A stretch of DNA of 26,750 nucleotides from Candidatus Helarchaeota archaeon (GTDB taxonomy: Archaea > Asgardarchaeota > Lokiarchaeia > Helarchaeales > HEL-GB-A), in NCBI GenBank assembly GCA_013375455.1, contig JABXJT010000064.1, positions 1 through 26,750 of the forward strand, given 5' to 3'. The position numbers were made by a program, and so were the translations under genes. Below, one piece after another: positions 16,801-24,742 of the stretch. The notes under the pieces were generated by a model, which was not told the origin of the DNA, did no database searches, and worked only from the letters and a program-made list of their open reading frames with translations. Every line of letters starts with the position of its first letter. Positions within the stretch are counted from its first letter, which is position 1.

Positions 16801-19618
16801 TATTTAGCCAGCCATCAGGAAAATCTCCATCGGTGTGAAGGTCATAGTAATACATGTTACCACTCTTTTGCATAGTTAAAGTCTTCTGCACGATGGTTTG
16901 ATTACTGATATGAGGATGATCAATCACTAAAGTTGCATCATCCAAAGGCAAACATGGAGAAACTAAAGGATCGGTGATGTTCACGCTAATACGTAATATT
17001 TCTCCAGCGAGCACTATATTGGAACTCGATAAAGTGTGGTCTTGGCGAAATGCTAGAGTACTGATTGAAATATTTCGTTTTATACGAACGTAACGAGCTG
17101 CAAAACCCACTTCATCATTGCGTGAATCCGTGTCGATCCACTTCACCATTGCCACGTAATGATCATTTGTCGTCGCATCATTAGCTATATTCCAATAGGG
17201 TTTTATAACAACCGAATTTGGCACGATTGTTTCATCTGGATATGATCCAGAAACGGGATTGCCCTGATGATCTGTATAATTCACCCATATTAACGAGCCC
17301 GCACCCCCACTATCAGCCGCCGTTGAAAAGTTAATACGGGAAGCGCTAGCCCCACCGACATAATAGTCATAGGAAGTACTTCCAGTCTGATCTTGGACGT
17401 CAAAATCCGTGACCTTGTTGGGAGAGGTGCAGGTAATCGTCCAGATGCCCGTGTTATCTTCATCGTTCTCGTAAATGCTGATGTTCTTCATGCCACTCCA
17501 AGCCGGTTCTGAATACGTGACAGGTTGACCGATCGAATCCTCCACGCTCACGACATCCCAGTCAGCAGCATTCCAATCGGGAATGTACGGGATCATAAGG
17601 TTATATTGCCACCCCGACGCGATCGCTACGACATCATGAGTGATTGTCCACGTCACGGTGTCATCGAGCCCATCGGGTTCCGTGGGAACGCTGAACGTGG
17701 GCGTGATGGTGTGGTATTTATAGCTGGCATAAAAGGTTGCGGTGACGCTACTTAATTCAATTACGGCATCTGAGGTTGTATCCAACCAAAACGTGCTGGA
17801 GTCGGTGGAACTCTGCCAAGTGCTATCAAAAGTAAATCCACAGTTATGTTCTGTTATGTAATCCCACGAAATGGTATTGTTTGAATGTTCCTCGTCTTTA
17901 CACACTAATTGAGCAACATCAGCAGGAGCGTAATTTTGAATAAAGAGAATTACATTGTCAATCCAGATCGATTGCCCAGGATCTTGTGCATACCAGTTCG
18001 CGGCTCCGAATACTACGCTAATCTCGACCGTAATTGTGGCTGGTCCTGGATCTGAGCCAAAGTCATTTTCGACCCCTCCATGTACCAACGTGTGCCATTG
18101 GCCATTGGGTGTCAAGTCATCTCTTATGCTATATCGATTTAGGACTCCATTGACAACGACGTCTAGATAGAGACTGCCATCTGCGGCAGATCCGGGGAGG
18201 AAGGAAGGCTTAATGAAATAATCTAATGCCAAAGAGCTGGAAGTGGTTGCATTTCGGTTATTGAAGGTGAAGCTCTGGGTGATATCGGGATTAACATCGT
18301 TTCCATAGAGTTCGGGGATCATCACCGTCATTTCTAATCCATCTACGAAAAAATATAAATAATCGCTGTCCTCATTGTTTCGATCTTCCCACCGCCAAAA
18401 CTCATTGCACCAAGTGTCATGGCTCTGATATTCCCACCACGTCTGCCCATCATCTACATCCATGTAGACCACTAGTCTAAACTCCACGTAAAAACTTCCT
18501 CCGATCTGATCTCCAAAGAGGCCTGCGGCTCGTAGATCGACTGGTGCTATCTCAATCCATCCTGAATCCCCGGGATCACCTCCCCCAACCGCTTGCCAGT
18601 CTTCTTCTGTTTGCCACCCTAGGTTACCAGTTTGGGTAAATACATTATAGGAGAAGACGAACCTATCCCGGTCACTGTCGTAATGTCCATCCCATAATGG
18701 TCCTTGGTCGAAATCAAAGGAATAATAGCGGTAGGAGAACTTGAAGGAGGCGGATGACACGGGAAGACCATTGGGGAAGTCAAAAGTATACCGAGATGTG
18801 AAGGTCACGGTATAGGAATCACTGCTGGCTGTTTCAGCATCAGAAATATAGAACCGCCAAGCCCCATTCCGATTGCCGGTCCCGCCGCTATCTCCCGCCC
18901 CCCATGGGTAACCCGTGCGGCGGTCATTTGTTACTGAATTAGCAGTTCCGCCTCCCATGTTCGTGGAGCCAGACCACTCGAAAGTGGGGCCAGTGGGAGT
19001 TCCGACATCTCCCTCGTTATCCGCAACTCCTGAGGTGTATTGAGGTGGGCTGCTAGCCGGAAGTGAATTGGAAGCGAAGTTGAAACTCGCCGCATCCCCA
19101 TAAGTTCCAACATCGACTACGTAGTCGGTATCTCTGCCTATTGTAATGGCCGGCCCTGTATGCGCTGGGTCAGGGTTAGTATTCCATGGAGGGGAGGGCA
19201 CCCAAAAGTCTTGACTAAAATCACTGTTGGTGATCCAATCTTTTGTCTCGAAAATGTCATTCACATTGAGCTCTAGGCGCGTGCCAGTCCAATATCCTGA
19301 TGATCCCGGGAGATCGAACGTGACGGGGAATCCATTGGTTGCATATCCTCCTGTCGTGATGGACCGCTGGAGTTTTTCAACCGCCGTTCGAGGCGTGCCA
19401 GATCCCGTATATGCGGGATAAGTGCTCGGTAAATCGGCTGCTTGGAAAGTCGTTTCACTAGATTGACTTGCAGGTGGAATCAGGATCTTGCTAGGAGCTT
19501 GTTGGACAGGAGTAACTAGCAAGAGACCAACTGTTCCGGTTAAAATACTAATCGCAAGAAGAATGAGAATGAGTGATGTTCGAGAAGTTCGTTGGATTTG
19601 ATGTAATTTATTCGTCAT
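13808..19618 (-). CDS. Giant type-I-like surface protein (1,936 residues) with C-terminal membrane helix and proline-rich cytosolic tail
   Basis: The ATG at 19618 (MTNKLHQIQ) is preferred because a GTGAT ribosome-like match lies four bases upstream; an in-frame GTG at 19627 would add three residues. Residues 13-35 are a signal sequence or anchor. The exterior up to about residue 1760 is beta-rich: N-terminal jelly-roll or lectin-like stretches rich in Trp, Asp and Gly, then repeated Ig-like domains with many N-x-S/T sites. DLDGDGYADTWNG near residue 1034 is a calcium-loop-like motif. A single helix at about 1762-1783 (WIILGCVGAVVLAYSSY) is followed by a 150-residue charged tail containing PPPLKKLPPP near 1841 and a Glu/Lys-rich end. 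The layout suggests an outward adhesin or S-layer-type protein with an inside contact surface. No enzymatic motif was recognised. It is the first of three co-directional giant genes. Confidence 0.87.
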   Translation of the reverse strand: MTNKLHQIQRTSRTSLILILLAISILTGTVGLLLVTPVQQAPSKILIPPASQSSETTFQAADLPSTYPAYTGSGTPRTAVEKLQRSITTGGYATNGFPVTFDLPGSSGYWTGTRLELNVNDIFETKDWITNSDFSQDFWVPSPPWNTNPDPAHTGPAITIGRDTDYVVDVGTYGDAASFNFASNSLPASSPPQYTSGVADNEGDVGTPTGPTFEWSGSTNMGGGTANSVTNDRRTGYPWGAGDSGGTGNRNGAWRFYISDAETASSDSYTVTFTSRYTFDFPNGLPVSSASFKFSYRYYSFDFDQGPLWDGHYDSDRDRFVFSYNVFTQTGNLGWQTEEDWQAVGGGDPGDSGWIEIAPVDLRAAGLFGDQIGGSFYVEFRLVVYMDVDDGQTWWEYQSHDTWCNEFWRWEDRNNEDSDYLYFFVDGLEMTVMIPELYGNDVNPDITQSFTFNNRNATTSSSLALDYFIKPSFLPGSAADGSLYLDVVVNGVLNRYSIRDDLTPNGQWHTLVHGGVENDFGSDPGPATITVEISVVFGAANWYAQDPGQSIWIDNVILFIQNYAPADVAQLVCKDEEHSNNTISWDYITEHNCGFTFDSTWQSSTDSSTFWLDTTSDAVIELSSVTATFYASYKYHTITPTFSVPTEPDGLDDTVTWTITHDVVAIASGWQYNLMIPYIPDWNAADWDVVSVEDSIGQPVTYSEPAWSGMKNISIYENDEDNTGIWTITCTSPNKVTDFDVQDQTGSTSYDYYVGGASASRINFSTAADSGGAGSLIWVNYTDHQGNPVSGSYPDETIVPNSVVIKPYWNIANDATTNDHYVAMVKWIDTDSRNDEVGFAARYVRIKRNISISTLAFRQDHTLSSSNIVLAGEILRISVNITDPLVSPCLPLDDATLVIDHPHISNQTIVQKTLTMQKSGNMYYYDLHTDGDFPDGWLNSEAWMGGVGNRTFTINLFGNSTYMNGDFENYQLQGWFQIVVDLQYSSIPLFSSWEQGRTYELSIELEDHTPAHIGATESKEVNNRSVGVASEITDLDGDGYADTWNGSIQMRWSVIQDNLSAWCDGLANINSPLCIWNGTLEQNPLENNIYRSRIKIPYDAHETVGAEKYYINITTNISDNAWGWGFEYLYMTLQNDGGPDPADDYDDHKACITLGVIEAQGYPTVLIRNPDNSPGTPSEYFWHNESANITRLYMRYTNQTNGVGFNSTYLNAIMSTGGYYYVESWVSPNPNLPPEIFGENAAGKRLNWSLVTSSTDLPNGQPDPHRENLSDPSTWGWFYYDFNWTVVNLGTGSFSTDYDDTDPSLGGSPIDIYIETRIYNLTNAYKINDITHYIKVMPNKVNLSIALEDPLVLGRKTFLDDNYYSPSQIPDYKNYYYGDILNFTIDATDQVNSKLLSGINFRFYVHQEDGTLMTSGNFTEIGGIPGRYSATLNTSDPIRNLASDNYDVFFRGVKGNYSVYPLTHQSMDLNLRKIHMIGLNISGVFQAGSITDYNDIDDIMAFHDLRQFIDTDPKRTCPEEIIYLNVSLIDVTERMKGYKLSNVIRDANISLILREEIVQNVRYQTWVNTPDANGYYHFMLNLSLLQSSFHWTEFGKEFELEIIPQRPNFQSLELVHYTYLEQELTIDKRPIAIIPETTTLTYSQSNWRFHPIRVYARDLITGENVSGCEISFNILPLEEDKFEGTFDEVAPGIYEVKFEVWEPSKPFQWVAGGHYTLSGSIKFVPGVNTVYEYGTYYDGWAIASIEKSDEVIDLYVESEGFLGPLTVYFWIILGCVGAVVLAYSSYKSYKFLTTPYVIRKIEESIDKISKDKKIAAGVMKSRDHLIFLEATDLLRIVGIVLKPPPLKKLPPPIAKIAPKVAPEVLEKIPEVPIDIISAELDKVGVRPEEKPILLQQIKELGPVDRQEFVESLIGEERFKELTEELEAKEASKPKDK

Positions 19619-19703
19619 TTCAATCACTTTTTGAAATTTAGGAAATTTTTAATTGGATTGATATGGAATCAACCCATACCTGAGTTATTTCCCCTCTAGC
19701 GAG

Positions 19704-19713
19704 CATATAAATG
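19704..19713 (-). promoter_or_regulatory. Candidate TATA box and BRE for the 1,936-residue gene
   Basis: The minus strand reads CATTTATATG preceded by CCAAAAGA, which fits a purine-rich BRE followed by TATA. A start site near 19683 would give a leader of about 65 bases to the ATG at 19618. The 149-base spacer 19619-19767 holds no other clear feature and no strong T-run after the upstream gene. Confidence 0.4.
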
Positions 19714-19767
19714 TCTTTTGGAATTATCTTTTCAATAAAACCTGAAGCTAATCCAAGAAAGGCGTGG

Positions 19768-21147
19768 TTACTTCAATTTTTTCCGTGTCAAATCCTTCTT
19801 CTTCCCAAATTTAAGATAAATATAAGCAAGCGCGAAGATTGTTCCTGCAAAAATAGGTACATACACGTAAATTAATATGTAAGAAGTAGGGATTTCTTGG
19901 AAATATTGGCTATAAAAAAAAAGAGGAATCGCCTGTTCAATCGTCCACTTTTCTAAATTAATTACCGTCCCATTATTGAAGAATTTTCGGTTGAATGCTT
20001 TTTTAACCCCATCCCAGCCGATGGAGTTCAAATGAGCTGTTGAAGAGGTTAATAAATCTTCCAAGGATGTATCATTGAGAGAGTCAATCACTTCAGAGAG
20101 CGCGAATAACCAAATGCTTAGGTCTGAAGGTCGGTTGGTTGCATCGGGATTCGTTCCATTTATGTCACAAGCTGAATAAAATTGCCCACATTCATCATCC
20201 CACAGATAATTTTTCGTAAAATTAACTAGAGGAACCAAATAATCATTCCAATAAGTCAGATTTCCAGTAATATTCGTGGCTTTGGATAAAGCCAGAACTG
20301 CTGCAGCTTGATCCGTCAATGTAAATTCCGTGGTTGCATTAATCGTTCCATTTTCCAGAGCACTGAAAACGAACCCTTTTAAATTACTGTCCCAAAGATT
20401 TGTTATCATAAAATTAAGGGTAGTATTAGCATAAGTCATATAGGTCTCGTTTCCCGTGATTTCATAGTAATCCATGAGAGCGAGAGCAGGCCACGCTTGG
20501 TACCACGTGTACTTGTAACGATCGGTAATTTCCTCATGAAATGGTAAATATTCAGAGTAAAATCCGCCGTATGTGGAATCCCATAGCTTAGTAATTAAAA
20601 AATTTGCAGTTTGATTACCCCAAACATCTATATAAGTCTCATTTAGGGTATATCTATAAAAATCAGTAATTGTCAGTAATACCCAAGCTTGATATGTTGC
20701 TATTTGAAGCACGGAGTTATTAAACATCACATGTCCCATAGCGGGAATGCTTCCATTTTGATAAACCCAATGATAGAACCCCTTATTTGTTTTATTTTGT
20801 AAGTAATTGAAGATAAAATTCAGTGCATCCATTCCATGTGTGTCGAACGTTGAGTCATCCTCGTGGGCGATCTCATAATGTAAAAGCGCCCTGACTGTCC
20901 AAATATTGAAAGAAGTATATTTATTAAGCCCTTCATCTGAGATAGTCCCGTTATCGAAATGAAATTTATAGAACCCTGAATTATCTGAATCCCACAATTC
21001 CCTTTTTAAGTGATTGACAATTAATTTTGGATAATTTGATTCATTTATTAAATAATTATATTCTAACTCGTTTATTATAACTATCCAGGATATGATAGAA
21101 ACAACAATTAAAGTAATAACAAGAACTTTCTTCTTCTTAGGATGCAT
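19768..21147 (-). CDS. Membrane-anchored extracellular alpha/alpha-barrel protein, AGE/six-hairpin-like
   Basis: The protein has 459 residues. Residues 8-26 (VLVITLIVVSIISWIVI) form an N-terminal helix after a Lys-rich start, and residues near 425-447 form a C-terminal helix followed by a basic end (GKKKDLTRKK), so both ends are anchored. Between them a hairpin motif recurs: LWDSDNSGFY, NKTNKGFYHW, LWDSTYGGFYSE, LWDSNLKGFVF, LWDDECGQFYSA and AFNRKFFNNG. This spacing and the D-x-x-x-GGFY pattern, often followed by NGT, recall N-acylglucosamine 2-epimerase-type and other six-hairpin (alpha/alpha)6 proteins that act on sugars. About 17 N-x-S/T sequons point to an extracellular, glycosylated domain. 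A role in surface-glycan handling is inferred; catalytic residues cannot be assigned by eye. The final stop at 19768 is 149 bases before the next minus-strand gene. Confidence 0.85.
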   Translation of the reverse strand: MHPKKKKVLVITLIVVSIISWIVIINELEYNYLINESNYPKLIVNHLKRELWDSDNSGFYKFHFDNGTISDEGLNKYTSFNIWTVRALLHYEIAHEDDSTFDTHGMDALNFIFNYLQNKTNKGFYHWVYQNGSIPAMGHVMFNNSVLQIATYQAWVLLTITDFYRYTLNETYIDVWGNQTANFLITKLWDSTYGGFYSEYLPFHEEITDRYKYTWYQAWPALALMDYYEITGNETYMTYANTTLNFMITNLWDSNLKGFVFSALENGTINATTEFTLTDQAAAVLALSKATNITGNLTYWNDYLVPLVNFTKNYLWDDECGQFYSACDINGTNPDATNRPSDLSIWLFALSEVIDSLNDTSLEDLLTSSTAHLNSIGWDGVKKAFNRKFFNNGTVINLEKWTIEQAIPLFFYSQYFQEIPTSYILIYVYVPIFAGTIFALAYIYLKFGKKKDLTRKKLK

Positions 21148-21191
21148 AATTCATTACAATAAAAGATTGAAACAGAACTTAATACTTATGA

Positions 21192-21199
21192 TTTATAAA
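21192..21199. promoter_or_regulatory. Palindromic TATA box shared by two divergent genes
   Basis: TTTATAAA reads the same on both strands and sits between the divergent starts at 21147 (minus) and 21271 (plus). With start sites about 26 bases away it gives leaders of about 20-25 bases leftwards and about 45-50 bases rightwards. Neither side shows a strong purine-rich BRE, so the direction is not fixed by sequence. Confidence 0.4.
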
Positions 21200-21200
21200 A

Positions 21201-21213
21201 GGAATATTATTCC
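21201..21213. promoter_or_regulatory. 13-base inverted repeat next to the divergent TATA box, possible operator
   Basis: GGAATATTATTCC is a perfect inverted repeat with six-base arms around one central base. It begins one base after the TATA box, between TATA and the expected rightward start site, where a bound dimeric repressor would block transcription. Chance occurrence in AT-rich DNA is possible. Confidence 0.3.
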
Positions 21214-21270
21214 AAACCATTTTCACGGAACAAAAATAATTAATAATCTTATTTTTATAAATTGAGAACA

Positions 21271-22473
21271 ATGAGATTCGATATAATTGTTATTGGGGCG
21301 GGTCCCAGCGGGAGTACTCTCTCTAGAATTCTGGCAGAAGCAGGGATTAAAGTTCTACTTCTTGAAAAAAAGGAATTGCCTTATACAGAAAAAAATGAAA
21401 AAGTTTGCGCTGGAGTCTTGAATCCCAGCGGCATTGAAGCTTTAGGTGGAATTCCCTCAGAAATAATTGAGCGACAAATAAAGATGGCAGAGTGGATTTC
21501 AAAAAGTGGATATCGAGGAAATTTTCCCTTTAAAAACAAGCGGAATATCAATGCTGTAACAGTTAATCGTAGAGATTTGGATAATTGGCTTGTTGAGTTA
21601 TCTCAAAACTCAGGTGTAACTCTCATCTCAAATTTAAAGGTTAAAAATATTGAATTTATGAACGGTCAGATTAAAGTTCTAACACAGAAAGGCGATTATA
21701 TTGCGCCTTTTATTGTGGGCTGTGGCGGATTTACCTGCCCCGTAGCAAAAAAGATCGCAAAAATCCGGAATATTAGATTTCGCCGTCGAGATAATTCAGT
21801 AATAACTTGTCAAAATATTATAAAAGTTCCAAAGAATGTTATAGAAGAATTTTTTAATGAAAAGATTCGTGTTTTCCTAGATTATTCTTTAGCACCCTTT
21901 GGTTACTTTTATTTAATTCCTCATACTGATTCTCTTTATGTAGGGATGGGTTATTTATTAAAAAACCAACCGAAAAATAAGAAAATTACTGATTTTTTGG
22001 AAAATGGGTTGAAAGATCCTAGAATTTCTAGTTTGTTGGGCGGGGATTATCAAATTTTACAGAGAAGAATCTGGTTTGTGGTTTATCAGAAAAATTTCCC
22101 GAAATTTAATGAAATAATTGGTCCCAATTGGGCTCTAACTGGCGAGAGTGCTAATCTGGTAACACCATTTGTTGGTAGCGGAATAACCCCTGGAATTATT
22201 TCAAGTAAAATATTAGGAAAATTTCTAATTCCTTATTTTGAAACTGAAAATCAGGATGTATTGAAATTTTACTATGATGAACTTTCTATTACGCTTAAAA
22301 ATCGGTTTAGTAGTGAAAATGCCCTATCTCGCTTACTCACTTCAAATAGACGAATGGATAATTTCGTGAAATTTATCTCAAATCATCCAGAATACCTTGA
22401 AAAAGCAATTGTTGAACAAAAGAAATTAAATTTTATGGAAAAACTAAAAATCCTTATTCATACCATTTTTTAA
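21271..22473 (+). CDS. Geranylgeranyl-reductase-family FAD-dependent oxidoreductase
   Basis: The ATG at 21271 gives 400 residues starting MRFDIIVIGAGPSGS; an in-frame TTG at 21262 would add three residues that the fold does not need. Residues 5-15 carry the GxGxxG dinucleotide-binding loop, with the acidic end of strand 2 at LLLEKK. CAGVL near residue 46 matches the conserved Cys-containing segment of the family. FGYFYLIPH near 210 corresponds to the substrate-side strand, and GESANLVTPFVGSGITPG near 291-308 is the second FAD motif, with Glu where GD is usual. Family members saturate geranylgeranyl chains of archaeal lipids or quinones at the membrane. A UbiA gene starts nine bases downstream, and the pair is probably an operon for isoprenoid lipid or quinone tailoring. 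The exact substrate is undetermined. Confidence 0.88.
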   Translation: MRFDIIVIGAGPSGSTLSRILAEAGIKVLLLEKKELPYTEKNEKVCAGVLNPSGIEALGGIPSEIIERQIKMAEWISKSGYRGNFPFKNKRNINAVTVNRRDLDNWLVELSQNSGVTLISNLKVKNIEFMNGQIKVLTQKGDYIAPFIVGCGGFTCPVAKKIAKIRNIRFRRRDNSVITCQNIIKVPKNVIEEFFNEKIRVFLDYSLAPFGYFYLIPHTDSLYVGMGYLLKNQPKNKKITDFLENGLKDPRISSLLGGDYQILQRRIWFVVYQKNFPKFNEIIGPNWALTGESANLVTPFVGSGITPGIISSKILGKFLIPYFETENQDVLKFYYDELSITLKNRFSSENALSRLLTSNRRMDNFVKFISNHPEYLEKAIVEQKKLNFMEKLKILIHTIF

Positions 22474-22482
22474 TATGATTCT

Positions 22483-23367
22483 ATGATTCTGGGAAGATTC
22501 ATGATTAAGAAAAAAATTCAAGGATTTCTTGCTCTTACCCGAATTTGGTTTATAACATTACATTTTATTAACACCATTACAGCCGCAATAATGTTGAGTT
22601 TTACGAGTTTTCTTTCAAATTTAGGAATTATTTTGTTAGCTTCTTTACTCGCAGCATTACTTGATGGAATTGGTGTAGTTTTCAATGCGATTACTGATCT
22701 TGAAATTGATAGAATTAACATTCCAAATAGACCTCTACCATCTGGAATTATTTCGATATCTACCGCAAAAATAACAATAGTTTTTTATTCAGTTATCGCA
22801 GTAATCCTATGTTTCTTTTTTAATCTCGCGAGTTTTATCGTTCTGGCAATTGGTTTTTTTGTTACTATATCTTACTCATTAGAACCAATAAGGTGGAAAA
22901 AGAGGCATATCTTTTCTCCATTAATGATTGGCGTTGGATATGGCTTGGAAGTAATTTTAGTAGCAGTAATTTTCGATATGTTTAACGTTCAAAATCTCCT
23001 CTTATCACTTATTGTAATTGTATTCGTTTGTGGTATCGGTTCTTTGAAAGAGTTTCCAGATATTGAAGGAGATCGAAAAGGGGGTGTAAATTCTGTTCCA
23101 ATAGTCTTGGGAATCAAAAATGCCAAAATTTTGTCAGGTCTAGTTATCTTTTTGGGCGTAATAGGTTTTTCAATTTTCACAGCATATGAAAATTTATTTT
23201 TTGTTTATCTCCCGTTTGCCATTTTCGCAATCGGTTCCTCTTTTACTCTACTTATTAAATTTAAAGCAGATGAGAATATACGAAAATATGTGAAATTGAC
23301 GAAAATAGCCTTGTTAAATTTATTATTACTTCCAATCTTCTACATAATATTTGGAGTTTTAAGATGA
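22483..23367 (+). CDS. UbiA-family membrane prenyltransferase (copy 1)
   Basis: The protein has 294 residues from the ATG at 22483; an in-frame ATG at 22501 (MIKKKIQGF) is an alternative with a weak GGGA upstream. It has about eight or nine membrane segments. The first Asp-rich motif reads N68-A-I-T-D72-L-E-I-D76 followed by INIPNRPLPSG, and the second reads KEFPD193-I-E-G-D197-RKGG. These residues bind Mg-prenyl diphosphate in the family. The second position of the first motif is Ala where many members have Asp. The family includes archaeal digeranylgeranylglyceryl phosphate synthase and quinone or chlorophyll-type prenyltransferases; sequence by eye does not separate them. Close linkage to the reductase suggests the product may be its substrate. 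A second copy lies at 25709. Confidence 0.88.
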   Translation: MILGRFMIKKKIQGFLALTRIWFITLHFINTITAAIMLSFTSFLSNLGIILLASLLAALLDGIGVVFNAITDLEIDRINIPNRPLPSGIISISTAKITIVFYSVIAVILCFFFNLASFIVLAIGFFVTISYSLEPIRWKKRHIFSPLMIGVGYGLEVILVAVIFDMFNVQNLLLSLIVIVFVCGIGSLKEFPDIEGDRKGGVNSVPIVLGIKNAKILSGLVIFLGVIGFSIFTAYENLFFVYLPFAIFAIGSSFTLLIKFKADENIRKYVKLTKIALLNLLLLPIFYIIFGVLR

Positions 23368-23416
23368 CTTCTAACTTTGTGAATCTTTCTAACACAGAGG
23401 ACTTTCGGTCTTTATA

Positions 23417-24742
23417 ATGCCTATAAAAGAAAAGTTTTTGTATTATTTAAAAGGGATAGGTGGTTACTTTGAAGATAGCCTCTTACTTTTTATTAAACCT
23501 AAATCTACAATCAAAAAAATAAGAGAAAAACCATTCTCTATCAAATTATTTCTAGTAAATATTTTTTTAATTACCATCATTCACTCAATTTTTAATTTTC
23601 TCGTTGCAATTAAATCGTTACCATGGCATATTGTAAATACTATAGGTCTTACTTGGCAGATATTTGTATTCACAATTTTTGTAATATCGTTTAGTCCCTT
23701 TTTAATAGATTATATATCTTCTAAAATTACCGGAATTAAAAATCAGCTCTATCCTCTTTCAAAAGTTTATCTCCACGTACTTATAATCTTTGCATTATAT
23801 CCATTAATTAACCTCTTTCTAGGAATTTTTGGTGTTCCATTTAATTTTTTATTACCATTCGCGACAAGAGCTGGTATAACAGTTGGCCAAATTTTTGAAG
23901 GAGTTTTAATTTCTCTCATATCTATTTTTATTATTTATTATTTCTATCATTCTCTAAAAGCAGTCCTTATCTCCATTCTAATGATAGGCTTATCATTTCC
24001 TTTAATTCTCTACGGAATAGATTTCGTATATTATGTTTTAATGAGTTATTTTTATGGTTTTGCTAGATATGGAATCATGCAAGATCCTGCTCATATAATC
24101 TTATGGTGCATGGAAAATATGTGGTTTATTCTTTTGATTTTAGGATTTGGTCTAAGTTATTTCCTTTATCAAAAAAGAAATTATTTCAAATTTTTAACGA
24201 AACCACAAATTATTTTGAACATCCTCTTTTCTTTACTTATTCTATCTGGTTATATGATAAGTGGATTTATTCTTCCCATTCCACAATTAATCTCTCTCAT
24301 CATTTCAAGTATAGCTGCTTGGAATTTTGTGATTCTAGTTTTCTATTACTATAATAATTCAAATCAATCAACCAATAAGTTAATTTTAAATAAGTGGGAA
24401 ACTTTTATAGCCGGATTTTGGTTACTAACAACTACTATTTCCTTTTCCTTGGTAGTTTCTTTTATTTCCACCTTTTTCCTCTCTCTCTTTTTATTCCTCT
24501 CTTTAATTTTTATTAAATATTTTCAATCTATTTCTAAATTTTATTATCAGAAATTTTTTATATTTATATCACTTTATTTAATTCTATTAATGGGCTCAAT
24601 TCCAAACTATATCTTTGTATTTGAATCATTACCTTCCGAGCTCGCAATTGAATGGCCAACGTTATTTTCTTTTTGGATTGGGATACCAATCGCGGCTATT
24701 CCTTCTCTATTTCTCAAATCCAGTTATTTTTATCCTCCCTGA
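23417..24742 (+). CDS. Polytopic membrane protein: YIP1-like N-terminal half fused to a degenerate half-UbiA domain
   Basis: The protein has 441 residues with about eleven or twelve membrane segments; the ATG at 23417 lacks a clear ribosome site and lies 49 bases after the UbiA stop. Residues 25-210 resemble the neighbouring YIP1-like protein: FIKPKSTIKKI at the start, then a LIDYISSKITGIKNQLYPLSKV loop region and a GIFGVPFNF turn. From about residue 256 the sequence tracks UbiA copy 2: YFKFLTKP matches YREFIRVG, and AAWNFVILVFYYYNN matches LAWNFGVIVNDYYDM. The catalytic N-D-x-x-D-x-x-x-D positions are occupied by F309, Y310, N313 and Q317, and the protein ends before the second Asp motif. 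It therefore should not be an active prenyltransferase; a binding, scaffold or partner role is possible. The reading frame is certain; the fusion call is an inference from by-eye alignment. Confidence 0.75.
   Translation: MPIKEKFLYYLKGIGGYFEDSLLLFIKPKSTIKKIREKPFSIKLFLVNIFLITIIHSIFNFLVAIKSLPWHIVNTIGLTWQIFVFTIFVISFSPFLIDYISSKITGIKNQLYPLSKVYLHVLIIFALYPLINLFLGIFGVPFNFLLPFATRAGITVGQIFEGVLISLISIFIIYYFYHSLKAVLISILMIGLSFPLILYGIDFVYYVLMSYFYGFARYGIMQDPAHIILWCMENMWFILLILGFGLSYFLYQKRNYFKFLTKPQIILNILFSLLILSGYMISGFILPIPQLISLIISSIAAWNFVILVFYYYNNSNQSTNKLILNKWETFIAGFWLLTTTISFSLVVSFISTFFLSLFLFLSLIFIKYFQSISKFYYQKFFIFISLYLILLMGSIPNYIFVFESLPSELAIEWPTLFSFWIGIPIAAIPSLFLKSSYFYPP

Noticed and set aside
21251..21261. 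ATTTTTATAAA as the TATA box of the reductase gene
   Set aside because: It ends about ten bases before the ATG, so the start site would fall inside the coding region; the box at 21192 fits better.
21262..21270. TTG start for the reductase
   Set aside because: The ATG at 21271 places the protein directly at the FAD-binding first strand, as is usual in the family, and the TTG has no ribosome site.
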